Below, in pieces: positions 10,717 to 23,237 of a stretch of 64,000 nucleotides of DNA. Under the pieces are notes generated by a model. It made no database searches. It worked only from the letters and a program-made list of their open reading frames with translations, and was not told the DNA's origin. Position 1 is the stretch's first letter. Each line of letters opens with the position of its first letter. The DNA comes from Meconema thalassinum. Its lineage: Eukaryota > Arthropoda > Insecta > Orthoptera > Tettigoniidae. Location of the stretch: assembly GCA_946902985.2 (NCBI GenBank), contig CAMPQE020000051.1, positions 558,001 through 622,000 on the forward strand, in the 5' to 3' direction. The position numbers were made by a program, and so were the translations under genes.

Positions 10717-12878
10717 CTAGCAGAGCCCGCGTAGAGTATCTACGCAATAACATTGCAATGTAAGGAACGGCCTGAGCTATTAGTAACATTACATTTATTT
10801 ACGAAAAACAACTTCACAAACTTAATAATTATGTTGATACCAGTGCATGAAGTAAAGATCCAACTGGGCTGTGAAATGATAACTTCACAGAGTATACAAC
10901 CAGGACTTCTTTCACATAGAGTAGTTCTCGAGTGAGGTGTACAGAGTTGTATTTAAGAAGCCAAATCACATATCTTTCAAGATAATGTATTTTGTTAAGA
11001 TACTTTTTGAATGTATCTATTTATCTATTAAAATTTTCTCTAGACACAGAGTTGGTTAATTTGTTACTTGCTGACACAACCGATAGCGAAATAAACGATC
11101 TTACCCGTGAAAGGGCTACGTAAAGCTGTCCATGATTAAAGATAGGTTTTGTCAAGTAAAGGCAGATTTTAACGAAAGTCTGACCCTGAGATTTATTTAT
11201 TGTCATTGAGAAAGCCAAACGTACTGATAATTGCCTTCTTTTAAATTTAAAACGCATGTTCGTATCAGAGGAGATAAGGGTTATCCTGGGTATGAAAATG
11301 ATTTCTCTCTGATCAGAATCTATAATAGTTGCCTCTATGATATTACGTTGTAACCCGTTAACTATTAGCCTTGTCCCATTGCAGACCCCTTTTGAGGGTA
11401 GAATATTTCTTAATGACATAATGATAGCACCTTTCTTAAGTCTAAGTTTGTGTGGAGGCATGCCAGTTGGAGTCAGACTGTTCAAAAATTCTTCAGGGTA
11501 AGCCAAGCGATCTTGCGCAATACAGTCTACACTCTCGTAGACTACCTCATCTCCATGTAAACGCTGAAGTACTCGATTGTTCAGTTCAAGCGATGCTTCA
11601 TTGGCGACATTTAAGCTCCGGAGGGTGATAGCAGTAAAATCAAAATCACCGTATAGCTGTTGAACTGGATCTTGTATTTGTGGATAGCGTGTAGATGGTA
11701 CCGTACCGTAACTTGCCTTCTCCTATTTCTAAAAGCCATGTTGAAAATTCTTTTTCAGAATTTAAAGCGCGCATGTTCTGGGTGAGTTTAAGTACATGGA
11801 ATTTATTCCAGAGGCTATGCCGCTTCAAACAGCTAGCAACTGTCAAAGAACGTGATCCTCTCATTATGACAGGAAGGACTTGGCGAAAATCACCACCCAG
11901 TAAGATGACTTTACCAACAAATGACTCAGTACAGTTGGTCAGAAATTTGAGAAGTCTGTCCACAGCTAAAAATGCGTACACATGCGTCATTGGTGCTTCA
12001 TACCAAATAATTAATTTTGTATTCAACAGGGCAGTCGCTTCTGGTGTGTTTGGCGTAACGTTGCTCGTAGAATTAGAATTGTGAATCAGAGGGATTTTGG
12101 AGACAGAATGGGCAGTTCGTCCTCCTTGTAGAAGTGTAGCTGCTATTCCTGTAGACGCTACTGGAGTAGCTTGATCTCCTTTTGCTCTGATTATATGTAA
12201 CAATGTAAAGTAAACAAATGTGTTACCAGTTCCTGCCGGTCCATCTAAAAAGAAACAGTTCTGTTTTAATGTTTCTTCAGGGTTTCCATATATGGCATTT
12301 AAGATCGAATCTACAACTCTTAGTTGCGCCTCATTAAGCTTCTGTCTGTTGCTGATAGCCCTAGCTTGCTCTTCTAAAACATCAAACGAATGCATTCCTG
12401 GACTGTTAACATGTAGTTTTACATCTGGCAAGTTAAGCTTCTTAAGATCTAAGCCGTAGGTGTGAAGGAGGCCATTGATTTCAATGAGTGCATACTGTGG
12501 GCCACTTTCTTCAGAGTATCTGCATACAAAATCTTCAGACATTGCTTCTTTATGTTGGTCCCAAAGCTCGGGAACATTTTCTGGTTCTCCGAAAACACAG
12601 ATAATGACAAATAACATTCGTAAGTGACTTGGCATACGAGAGTGAGTTGCCTCAAGGATAGTATCAGGCCAAATTTTATCTCCTTGAAGAAGTCCATGTT
12701 TTTTACATGTTTCCAAGAAAGTCTTGCATAGAACTTCATTGACTGTCCTGACACTATCAAAACCTTTTGCACCCTTTACTCCTATTAGCAGCATTCGCAA
12801 GAAATATCTTTCACTATCGTGCATACTAACTACTGGCATTCTCCCTATTACACCTTGTCCACCACGCTGACGCCTCAT
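10717..12878 (-). mobile_element. Helitron, 3' part, with helicase and intact 3' terminus
   Basis: The minus-strand 3' end is CTAG (10717-10720) followed by T, the Helitron CTRR terminus between A and T. Eight bases upstream is a perfect hairpin GCGTAGA-GTA-TCTACGC (plus-strand 10729-10745), the expected terminal structure. The helicase pseudogene lies 0.3 kb further upstream in the same orientation. No Rep domain and no 5' TC end were found, so the right limit given is only the end of recognisable coding sequence. Confidence 0.85.
11021..12878 (-). pseudogene. Helitron Pif1-like helicase, inactivated
   Basis: This is the C-terminal helicase of a Helitron Rep-helicase, which unwinds DNA during rolling-circle transposition. 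Frame 12878-11646 holds the linker, motif Ia, FRQVLPV and LTQNMR. Frame 11506-11021 holds INKSQGQTF and YVALSRVRS (motifs V/VI). The two are joined by a frameshift around 11510-11645. Key residues are lost: Walker A reads GPAGTGNT instead of GPAGTGKT (codon 12222-12224), and Walker B reads WYEAPM instead of WDEAPM (codon about 12000-12002). The N-terminal Rep nuclease is missing. The ATG at 12878 is internal, not a true start. It lies in the intron of the host gene on the same strand and is surely non-functional. Confidence 0.92.
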
Positions 12879-14326
12879 CCATCACAGCTCGTAGATCAAG
12901 ATCTAATAGTGGAAACTCCCGCGAGATACTAGCGACACCGATTCTGCTTGCTATCTAGCTTCATTGTGTATTTCTTCTGTGAAATCCATGCCATGATTTT
13001 GTGTTTCTTGACGCCTTCTGAGCAGAATATCATCGGCCATGTAGTCTTTGTAGGCCTAGGAGCTCCATGGGCTGTGTTGCCACGGGGTTAGGTTTTTAGT
13101 CTTTGTATTTCTCCCACAACTGTGCTGGTTGTGAAGGGGAACAAGTAGATAAAATAGCTGCCAACAGCGTACGTATTTAAAATGGATTAGAAAGGGTCGC
13201 TGAATCCACGATGAAGATATGCACTCTACTTTCTATTCACGGCGTTGCCTAGGTCAACCATATTCTGTAAGATGGGCAATGTCCTTTAGCAATTTTTACC
13301 GGACTATCAGGATACGGAGTAAGTCGTGGTCACCTAGCGACAATCTTTAAGATGGTGAATCTGCCCATCAAGTCAGGTTCAGTACTGGTGCGGCTTTGAC
13401 TATCATGATACAGAGTTGTCACCTTGAAGTTATTAGATTCAACTTTATTTGTTTAAACACACTTCTTAAACGAATAAATATATTTCCGCTGACTTTTCAA
13501 GATTTTTCCTGTACTATTGAGACCATTTCGAAGATTTTGGTACAAACCTGGTTTAGGAGCTTGAGTTTTGTGATACATACACCTTAGTGGATGTGGTTCC
13601 TTCGGAACTCATTATTTTTATTTTGGTTTCTTTGTCAGATGTTACTGATCGTTGTGGAACGACAGGGGATTAGCCATCTACCGAAGATAGCAACTCGATC
13701 TGATGAATAATTGACACTCACATTTGCGTTGGAACTAGTAGTGTACCATTTATTAGCTTGCAATTTAATGACGTTTCGGAATATAGGACTTCTGAAGGTG
13801 ATATTCAGACAGTTATGTAAGATGAAATGTATTTTCAGAAGTGTTTATGTTCTAGTTAGCTTGTGGACTAACCAACAATAAAGAGTAAGATAGGAATCTT
13901 TGGTGAATAAATCACTCAAGGACACGAGTTTTTATCTTAAAATGTGTGGTTATATGTAGTAGATTTAGAACCTTCTCTACATTAATTAGCATGTGCTTGG
14001 ACTAGCTTCATAACCACACTCAAAACCTGAGATTAACGATCGCGTGTGGGACCAGCTCAAATCTATGTGTGATGCTGGTTAAAAGATCTCACGACAGTTG
14101 ATTTGATTTTTGACTCAGAGGTATCTCGGATCAATATGGGCACAACATAATCATTAAGCACGCCTATATCTGAATTCTACGTCAGACCTCGTAACATCAA
14201 ATTATGCTCAGAGATTGCGACCTGAGCTATTACACGGAGAAAGATGCATAAGTGAGCTGTGGAAGGATCGAGTAAGATGTGAACTTCATCAGACTCATGA
14301 GATGGAAACTAATATTTAAATAACAA
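12879..14326. other. No gene recognised; intronic
   Basis: Between the helicase relic and the tandem-repeat Helitrons. It may include the unrecognised 5' part of the first Helitron. Frames are short and featureless. Confidence 0.4.
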
Positions 14327-15528
14327 CTAGCTGTACCCGGCATGCGTTGCAATGCCAATCAAAGAAAGTGTTGGCGTTGAAACTATGTTTGTTGAAGTGC
14401 TTTTGGATTCCTAATATTTATTTATTTTCCATTAATCACCTCTAAACTATTGTAAAATTGATTTACTATCTCAAAAAAAATCTTGGGAGACTGCTCAACA
14501 ACTCACCAAAGTTTCATCGCAATGAAATGAATGGTCTATGAACGCATACGGGATTTTGTTTAAACGATTCACGCGCCTTCACTCATTTGTTGAATCTTCT
14601 TGTGTGCCACCCTTTGAAAAACGGATTTACTAATTTATACACTTCGCAGGACTGTACTCAACTCACCAACGTTTTATCACAATCGGATAAATGGTATATG
14701 AACGCATACGGGACATGGTTAAAACGATTCACGCGCTGTCGCTCATAAGTTGAATCTACTCGTGCGCTACCAATTGTAAAATGGATTTACTAAATCAGAA
14801 ATCTTTGCGGGAGGGGAAACAACACTTCTCTAACTTTCATAGCAATCGCATGAATGTTATATGGACATATACGATTTTTTTTAAACGATACGCGCGCCGT
14901 TACTCATATGTTGAATCTCCTCGTGCGCTACCTAGTGTAAAAAAGGATTTATTAAGTCAGAAACCTTTCCTGGAGTGTGCACAGCAATTCAACCAAAGAT
15001 TCATAGCAATCGGATGAATGGTATTTGAACGCTACGGGACTTTGTTTAAGCGATTCGCGTGCCGTCGATCATTTGTTGAATCTACTTGTACGATACCTAT
15101 TGTAAGTGGATGTACTAAGCCAGAAACCTTTCCTGAAGAGTACTCAACATCTCACCCAAGTTTCATCGCTATCGGACGAATGGTATATGAACGCATGTGG
15201 GACTTTCTTGAAACAAACGCACGCTATTTTGTTGAAGCTACTCGCGCTCCATCTATTGTAAATTGGATTTAATACGCCTATAATTTTTCCGGGACTGTGC
15301 ACAACAACTCACCAAAATCTGATCGCAATCGGATGAATTGTATATGAACGCATCGCCATTACGCATTTGTTTAAACTCTCCACGCGCTATCTATTTTGAA
15401 ATGGATTAACTATGCCTATAAACCTCCCGAATGTGTCACAACAACTCACCAAAATTTGATCGCAATCGGATGAATGGTTTGTGAACGCATAAAAGACGAA
15501 CAGACAGATATTCCTTTATATATATATA
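14327..15528 (-). mobile_element. Non-autonomous Helitron A, repeat-filled
   Basis: The minus-strand 3' end is CTAG (14327-14330) then T, preceded by an imperfect hairpin (GGCAT...ATGCC in plus orientation, about 14339-14356). The interior is about seven tandem units of roughly 162 bases, marked by GAACGCATACGGGA-like sequence near 14540, 14700, 14863, 15028, 15189, 15348 and 15482. The 5' side is a TATATATA stretch that abuts the 3' end of Helitron B. There is no coding capacity. Confidence 0.8.
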
Positions 15529-17470
15529 CAAGCTGACCCGGCAGACGTTGTCCTGCCAATCAAAGAAAGTGTTGTAACTTTGTTTCTTGAAGTGCTTTTG
15601 GATACACAATATTTTTTTCAATTTCTGTTAACTGCCTCTAAACTATCGTAAAATGAATTAACTAATCTAGAAACATTCGTGGCAGCGTGCACAACTCTCC
15701 AAAGTTTCATCGCAATCGGATAAATGGCATACAACGCATACGGGATTTTGTTTATATTATTCATGCGCTGTCACTCATTTGTTGAATCTACTCGTGCTCT
15801 ACCAACTGTGAAATGGATTTACTAAGTTAGAAAGCTTCACGTAAGTGTACACAACAAATCATGAATGTTTCATCGCAATCAATGTATAGTATATGAACGC
15901 ATACGGGATTTTGTTGGAACGCTTCGCGCGTCGTCACTCATTTGTTACATCTACTGGTGTGCTACCAATATTGTAAGATGGATTTACCAAGTTCAACACC
16001 TTCCCTGGCGTGTACACAACAACTCATCAAGGTTTCATCGGAATCGGATGAATGACATATGAACGCATACGGGATTTTATTTAAACGATTCGCGTGCTGT
16101 CACTCATTTGTTGAATCTACTCATGCGCTACCTATTGTAAAATGGATATATTAGGCCTGAAACCTTCCGTAGGGTGTACACAACATCTCACCAATTTTCA
16201 TCGTAATCGGACGAATGGTATTTGAACGCATACGGGACCTTATTTAAACGCTTCGCGCGTCGTCGCTCATTTGTTGAATCTACTCGTGCGAAACGTCCTG
16301 TGAAATGGATTTACTAAGTTAGAAACCCTCACAAAAGTGGACACAACTTCTCACCCGATTTTCATTGCAATCGGATGAATGATATATGAACACATACGGG
16401 ACTTTATTTAAATGTTCGCACGTCGTCACTCATTTGTTGAATCTACTCGTGCGCTACCTATTGTAAAATGGATTTACTTATCCAGAAGCCGCTCCAGGAG
16501 TGTACACAACATCTCACCCAAGTTTCATCGCTATCGGACGAATGGTATTTGAACGCAAACGGGACCTTGTTGAAACGCTTCGCGCGTCGTCGATCATTTG
16601 TTGAACCCACTCGTGCTTAACCTCCTGTGAAATGGATTTACTAAGTTAGAAACCTTCACGTAAGTGTACACAACAACTCATCAAAGTTTTATCGCAATCG
16701 ATGAATGGTATATAAACTTATACGGGATTTTGTTGAAACGCCTCGCACGTCGTTGCTCATTTGTTGAATCTACTCGTGCGCTACATATTGCAAAATGAAT
16801 TTACTAAGCCAGAAGCCTTCCCTGGAGTGTACACAACATCTCAACAAAGTTTCATCGCTATCGGACGAATGGTATTTGAACGCATATGGGACCATTTTGA
16901 AACGCTTCGCGCGTCGTCGCTCATTAGTTGAATCTAGTCGTGCACTATCAATTATAAAATGGATTTACTAAGCCAAGCACCTTCCCTGGAGCGCACTAAA
17001 CATCTCACCCAAGTTTCCTCACAATCAGATGAATGGTATATGAACGCATACGGGACTTTGGAACGCTCTAACGTGCAGAGACAAACAGTAGAATTCGACA
17101 TCACTGCCACCTTTGGTATAAAACACAACTTTCCGCCACGGGCGGAGTGTATGTTATGGCGGTAGTTGCACAGGTTGCGACCAGGTGGCTCTAACGTGCA
17201 GAGACAAACCGTCCAAAGACATCAGCTTTCACGAAGGCCAAGGCTAGTGGTTTCCATGACGACTGTTTTTGACTGTATATTGTGGTTCTAAAAATGTGTG
17301 TAAATTGTGGTTCTAAAATTGTGTTCATTCCACCTACCGGGTCAGATTGTGAATCTAAACCATACATGGACCCACCCTAATATGCAAACCAAATTCGATC
17401 AAAATCGGTTCAGTCGTTTAGGAGGAGTTCAGTGACATACACACATGTCGAAGAATTATATATATAAAGA
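15529..17470 (-). mobile_element. Non-autonomous Helitron B, repeat-filled, head-to-tail with A
   Basis: The minus-strand 5' end is TCTTTATATATATAATTC starting at 17470 and preceded by A (A|TC is the Helitron start). The 3' end at 15529 (CTTG, a degenerate CTRR) is followed directly by Helitron A. The first 200 bases after each 3' end (14331 on and 15533 on) are homologous, for example CAATCAAAGAAAGTGTTG. The interior has about nine units of roughly 162 bases (markers near 15734, 15895, 16061, 16226, 16388, 16550, 16713, 16879, 17042). Confidence 0.8.
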
Positions 17471-19658
17471 TAGACACAAACAACACAATAACCTGAGTTG
17501 GAAATTTACTGCATGATGTTAGACATTATTCTATGTGAAAATAATACACATGGTGATGGCAATTGTTCCTTTAAGGGGCCTAACATGTTGGTTATCGGCG
17601 CCAGTAACAAATATTTGGCATGATGTAGGACATGTCGAAGGAACAACCTGACTGGTCGCTGAAGGAAGAAGCCGGAAACGCTTACTTATTACTGTACAGT
17701 ACTTTTCGAACGCTAAACAGCGTGAGTGCAGAGATTTGTGCATTGGAACGCGTGGTACTGAAAGCTGTAAACATTAATGAAATCATCTATATTACGGTCG
17801 AGAACATTTATTTGCCAGTGCGGAATACGCTAGTAACGCGTCGAATATTTCACACACTTTTTGGTGAATTAATGAAACACTTGCGAACTGTACACCGCAT
17901 GGTCAGTCGTCATGCTGTGTGAAATCGTGCTGCAAATTGCAAAGTTTAATATCAGAACTAAAGAGGAGAAATGCTACTCCATAAAACTGTGTTCAGTGTA
18001 ACTGCGTTATTGAAGGCCATGGCGGCCAGATTGCAGTAATAAAATCATGTAATAGTTGACGAGGAGGATGCAGCTGTGTTGTGTAAGAATATTAACAAGT
18101 GCAATAGGGAAGAAATCAGTATCAGATTCAAAGCAGTGCAATTATTTAACACATTTCAATAAGTGTAGAAGCAGTGCATCATGGAGAAATTCTTCGTGAT
18201 ATATCTGGTTCTGAATCACGTCGTAGCAAACTAAAAGCATTCACGTTTGGAGAAAACGTGTCTTAATGAACACCGCCCTTTTAGTTACTTTTTATGACGA
18301 GGGGAATATATCAGAATGCCATATATTCCAGGCAGTTGTGCTAAGCAATTACACCATTATACCATGAAAGTTAGGAAGAGGTCTGGCCCCTTAAGAAATG
18401 TATCAGGTACTAAAGAAAACTGTCAATTAAAATGAGAAAAATCATGATTACGGTACCTATAAATTTTGGGAACAGAATTGAGGGAGAGCTGACTAGGAGT
18501 GATCAAAGGAAGAATAATGGAAAAGTGGATCCCGACACAAGTAAACAGAAACTATAACGGTCTCTACTCAGGTCATGTGGGTCTCAAGCAGCTTCCTATT
18601 AATGTCGTCGTGGAAAATTGATACTCAGATTATTGTGTGCACTTAAGCTGTTAGTTAGTTATGGAGGCTTTAATGGGCGGAACCATGACGTCATCAGCCC
18701 CCACTTAAGCTGTCTCAAGCAAGAATTTATACAAATTATTCTAGAGAACATGGCATTCTACAAACTGGTCCATTACATCAAGAGTAAACAAATGAACTAC
18801 CAGAGGCAAAGTGCATTAGTCGAGTAATTGCTTAGCACAATTTTCTGAATGTAAGATAAACTGTTTGTTTCGTTAGAGGTCACGTTTTCAAGAAAATGAA
18901 GAACAAAGATGTGGTGAAGATTATTCATTAATTCTGAATGAAAGTAGATCGCGGCTTATACACTTGCATCAGACATGAATGTGACTTTTACACACCTTGT
19001 GTCCTTGTTTCATCGTGTGGCCGATATTACGTATAGAAATTAGGAACCCTGGTCACTTCTGCACCTCATACATGTGCTAAAGTACGTCAACATGAGTTAT
19101 TTATTGCTTTTTTAAAAACGACTGCCATGTTCCGACAGCGCTTGCATCTCATTCAACTGTCAACAAGGCGCACTCTAGCGGCACAAACCGCTGGCGCAAA
19201 AATTGTTGCCAACATGTGGGATACAAAATCACTGTTGATAAAGAAGGTGGGATACAAAATCACTGTTTAATAATAAAAAATTGGGACGCGTTAGGCTGTC
19301 CCCACTGTCAAAAATCTTTGAATTGGACGAAACAAAGGTTAAATGATCAGGTGTTGGTGTGACATTGTACCATAAGGACAAGGTTGGCAGAACTGTTTTG
19401 ATGATGATTGATGTGAACAATGGCGGCCACAGCTGGAATTTTGCTTATATAAGTTGTGATCCTATTTGGGATGGCCAGGTGGGTCGGTCACGGACAGCCG
19501 AGGAGGAAACATCTATTTAAACTTCATGCCCTGATTTATTTATCGTCGTTTGATAGGTATTTTGGCTAATTCATGTACTACAGAGGATGTTATCGCTTGA
19601 TCTACTTTCGTTCAGTGCTACCATATTACAAGAGAAATAACGCAGAAACGACAATTAC
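17471..19658. other. Intronic sequence, no gene recognised
   Basis: At 17555-17612 there is a fragment of a SINE tail (GGGGCCTAACATG.TGGTTATCGGC), the same family as at 61990. A weaker relative is at about 18655-18705. The short plus-strand frame at 17632 begins inside this debris. No splice-bounded exon was found, though small ones could be missed. Confidence 0.45.
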
Positions 19659-19757
19659 CTGTAGTTCATGTTCCTCCTGGACTGGTATTCTTCCATCGTC
19701 AAATATATCAGCAGGCTCGTCTTTCAGCTTATCTGAGGGCAACAGGACAGTTGTCTC
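19659..19757 (-). CDS. Host gene, exon 2 (33 codons)
   Basis: On the minus strand, acceptor TTGTGTTACTTCACAG precedes a 99-base exon ending CAG with donor GTAATT. It is open in phase 0 and encodes an acidic stretch that starts ETTVLLPSDKLKDEP and ends QEEHELQ. It joins exon 1 across a 185-base intron and exon 3 across a 9.3-kb intron. The protein so far (23 + 33 + 39 residues) has many Asp/Glu and KxEP-like motifs and no folded domain that I recognise. Confidence 0.62.
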
Positions 19758-19942
19758 CTGTGAAGTAACACAAGTATGACCCAATCAAAAATATGCACAC
19801 ACAATATGAGTACTAAGTTACGTTACTAAACGTTAGCGTGCCATTTACCATTAAGTAGTGTGTTAAATCACTAAACCTCACTTGTCATGCACATCACTAA
19901 GAATGCAATGTTACACCATATAGGGATCAAAATGCAACTCAC

Positions 19943-20011
19943 AGTGTTAGAGACTTCAACTGTATCTGTCAACCAGTCAGGCTCTCTTTTAATAAATAGT
20001 TGATCCTCCAT
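19943..20011 (-). CDS. Host gene, exon 1 with start codon (23 codons)
   Basis: The ATG is at 20011 on the minus strand. The exon encodes MEDQLFIKREPDWLTDT and six more residues, and ends at donor GTGAGT. Upstream is a short 5' UTR (20012-20024) behind an acceptor with a long pyrimidine run and CTAG, so a non-coding first exon probably lies further right. The opening M.(D/E)..IK.EP.W resembles the N-termini of insect C2H2 zinc-finger proteins, which from memory of the family carry fingers in a later exon. This is the only plausible active host gene in the window. Confidence 0.62.
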
Positions 20012-20024
20012 TGTGTTCGGGAAA

Positions 20025-20748
20025 CTAGAACACAAGAAAAAAACACTGAAGAATTAAATAATGACCTTACGGTACTTATACCAGTAGGCTACGCCAATCA
20101 TTCACTAATCAGATGAGCAAGTTTACACTGATCAGGAGCGGTTATATGTTTGTCAACAACAGTAAAACAAATACGACCATGACGCTGGTAGAATAAGTTG
20201 TTATCATTGCGATTGAATTGATAAAATGAACAAGTAATTGGGGAGCTTCAACACCAAGGAAACAAAAGATCCTACATTATACTTCAGGTCACCAATTCCT
20301 ATGTACACACAAACTTGATTTGCGGTGAGTAGATTAAATATTATTTTGTGAGATAATAAAGTTCTAACGGTAAGAATCTTATCATTACGCCTAATTAGAC
20401 GCGTGAAATTGAACTTAGTCTACTCTACAGGTATTGTAAATCGCCACTAGTGGCATAGTCAAACAGGATACAGCCATTCGGAATAACGAAATTACAAAGG
20501 TCTCCATGTGTTACAAACCACGCAGTTTAAACGAGAATCATTATCTACCCCTACAAACATTAGGGTAACTTGCATATTGTCGTCATTAGGCTATTCCTAG
20601 TTAAATAGCCTCACCTCTGTATCTTCGAAAATTTAAAATTGTGAATTGACTGTCACTGAAAATCTGCAGTAGGCATTTTAAATATTACCTCCGCTTTAAA
20701 AAATATCATAACACAATACGAATTACAAAGCAGGTTATATTCAATCTG
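20025..20748. other. Upstream region of the host gene, nothing recognised
   Basis: AT-rich DNA between the putative 5' UTR acceptor and the 3' end of the LINE. It could hold a 5' UTR intron or a promoter; no motif is clear enough to call. Confidence 0.35.
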
Positions 20749-23080
20749 TCATTCATCATTCATTCATTTATTTGCAATGGAGGTGTGTCCCCCGGTGGCA
20801 AATCGGATATACATAACAAATAAATAATTATACATAACAATTCAATAACAATTATACAACAATTAAACTGGAGTATTTACACAAATAGTCAGTCTTTTCT
20901 TAAACACACCTATATGTTTGGGAAAAGGCTCTAAGACTGCAGCAGGTAGAGAGTTCCAGTTATCAATCGCACGGTTTACAAAAGAATATTTACCATAATT
21001 TGATCGCTGTGGTCGGCCCTTAACTTTGAAAGGATGATCGCTCCTACCAATGTAAGTGGGCTTTCCCAATCGTTTGCTAAGCTCACCCCATGCTGGTTGA
21101 TTTGTATAAGTGTTGTACATAGCGCAGAGTATAGATTTCATCCTCCTAGCCTCCAGTGATTCCCACCCACGTTTCTTTAACATACGGCTCACACTGCTCC
21201 TGGGATTATTGTTGTTGCTGTTGTTGTGGTAAGGTTGATGGACACAGTTGACCTCTTCGCCCAATAGCTTCTGTATAGAATTCACCAACGTAGCACATAA
21301 CATTCACACGCCATGTTTCTGAACACCGACGAAATATAACTAACCTAATCATTCCCCTTAGAAAATAATGATGTAGATATGTTCCAGAGCACACTGGTAC
21401 GCACGAAACTTTGCTCCTGGGATTTAAGTCACTGAGCACAAATCTAGCGGCCTTTCTTTGTACCATTTCCAACTCATTGATGAGCCCTACTTGATATGGA
21501 TCCCAAACCGCCGAGGCATATTCCAGAATAGGTCTTACAAGTGACAAATAGCCTAATTCTTTAGCAGTGGTACTACATCCTTTTAATACCCTCATTACAA
21601 AGTGCAGGGATTTGTAAGCTTTTGAAACTACACATCCTACATGACTACTCCATTTCATATCATTCCTTACGTAAACGCCCAAATATTTGCAAGAATCTTC
21701 TTCTACAAGTATTTCCGAGCCAATGTTATATTGAAAATCCTGCCTTCGCACTTTCCCTATTTTTATTAGACTACATTTTCTTGTGTTTATTTTCATTTTA
21801 TTTACAATCGCCCACTTATAGACCAGGTTCAGGTCCTCTTGAAGCACTGCATTGTCTTGTGAGTCATGTATCTTTCGATATATTACACAATCATCCGCTA
21901 ACAATCGACAGTCACTGCGAATCCCATTTGGTAAGTCATTTATAAACGCCAAAAATAACAAAGTTCTGATTACGCTGCCCTGAGGGATACCCGATGTTAC
22001 GGTAATTTCATCCGAGAATATGCCTTCGACTTTCACTTTCTGGGAACGACCCGTCAAAAATTCTTGGATCCATAAAATTACTCTTCTATCGATCATCGTC
22101 GAAGCTAATTTATGGAGTAGCATTTATGGAGTCAAATGCCTTCGCAAAATCTATAACCACGGCGTCGACTGAAACTCCGTGGTCTAACGATCCGCTAATG
22201 TCTTGAAAAAGTGATAGCATCTGACTCTCGCATGAGTAACCTTTCCGAAATCCATGTTGCCTATCATTAAACCATGGTAATGTTTCCCACTGTTCCTCAA
22301 GTAGTCGCAAATGAGATGCCCCATCTGTTTACAAACGATGGACGTAAGGCTAACCGGCCTGTAGTTTCCCAATTCAAGTCTGCTCCCTCCCTTAAATATT
22401 GGGACTACTGTAGCCCTTTTCCAGTCATCTGGGATTTGCGCATTGTTTATGTACACATTAAATATCACCTCCAAGTATCGTGCCACGGCCCTACCTCCTA
22501 GTTTAAGTACTTCACTAACAATATTATCAGGACCCTTTGATACATTGAAACGTAGTTTTTGTATTAGCTTTACAATTGCTGACTGGTTTATTTGGAACAG
22601 GGGAGCCCCTGATTCGTCGTTAAGGTCCAACACACAGCTATTGGATTTATTGAACACACTACCGTAAAAGACATTTAATTCATTAGCAATGGCCTGTTTC
22701 TCAGTAATTAATTTACCGTCACCGGACATTATCATCGACAAATTATTTGAATTTCCCTTTCTTCTCCTAACATAACTGTCATTTTTTTTCCACCCATCAC
22801 CTCCGAACCAAGGAAACCTTGCATATAATTGTCATGAGCAGCCCTCTTTTTTAAGACGAGCTCTCTTGATAAGGACTTACATTTCAACATATACTTGTCA
22901 CTATCAAGTCTTTTAATGTATAATTTCCTAATTTTCCGTTTTAGACTCCTAATTTCTCGTGTGTAATACTCAGGATCTGGGTTTTGTTTCAGCAATTTAA
23001 ATGGGACAAATTTATCAACAGCGCTATTTAAAATTTTCAAAAAGTTAGTCCACAGGATATATTGCAAGCTTCAACAACAA
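20749..23080 (-). mobile_element. 5'-truncated CR1/Jockey-like LINE
   Basis: The 3' end is on the left: a 3' UTR with GCCACCGGGGGACACACC followed by an ATGA-type simple repeat tail near 20749-20775. The polymerase frames run to about 23067, and the endonuclease is missing, as in most LINE copies. A second copy of the same 3' end occurs on the plus strand at 46845-46935 and 48508-48645. Confidence 0.85.
20863..23067 (-). pseudogene. LINE reverse transcriptase, frameshifted
   Basis: Five overlapping frames carry one polymerase in order: a linker (23067-22732), FNVSKGPDNIVSEVLK and NYRPVSLTSIVCK (22741-22184), HGFRKGYSCESQ and motif A VVIDFAKAFDS (22310-22110), LTGRSQKV, SGIPQGSV, motif C LLADDCVIY, and YLGVYVRNDMKW...PILEYASAVWDP (22123-21206), then a C-terminal part ending NRAIDNWNSLPA (21303-20863). 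At least four frameshifts separate them. The pattern fits the CR1/Jockey group, but the exact clade needs a tree. No product is possible. Confidence 0.9.
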
Positions 23081-23237
23081 TGAGGCTTCAGTTCAGTAGC
23101 AGTAGAAAAGGTTATCATGAATCGTAAAAATAATGTCAATTGTTGCAAAATAAACTGGCTAAAACTAAAGGAAATTGAGCTGTAAATGTCACGGCGTTGC
23201 ACCATGTGTGTCAAACCTAATTTAAATGAAAAAAGAA

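Noticed and set aside
17632..17922. Frame starting MSKEQPDWSLKEEAG, similar in look to host exon 1
   Set aside because: It begins at the edge of a SINE tail, has no splice donor after the similar part, and the rest shows no motif.
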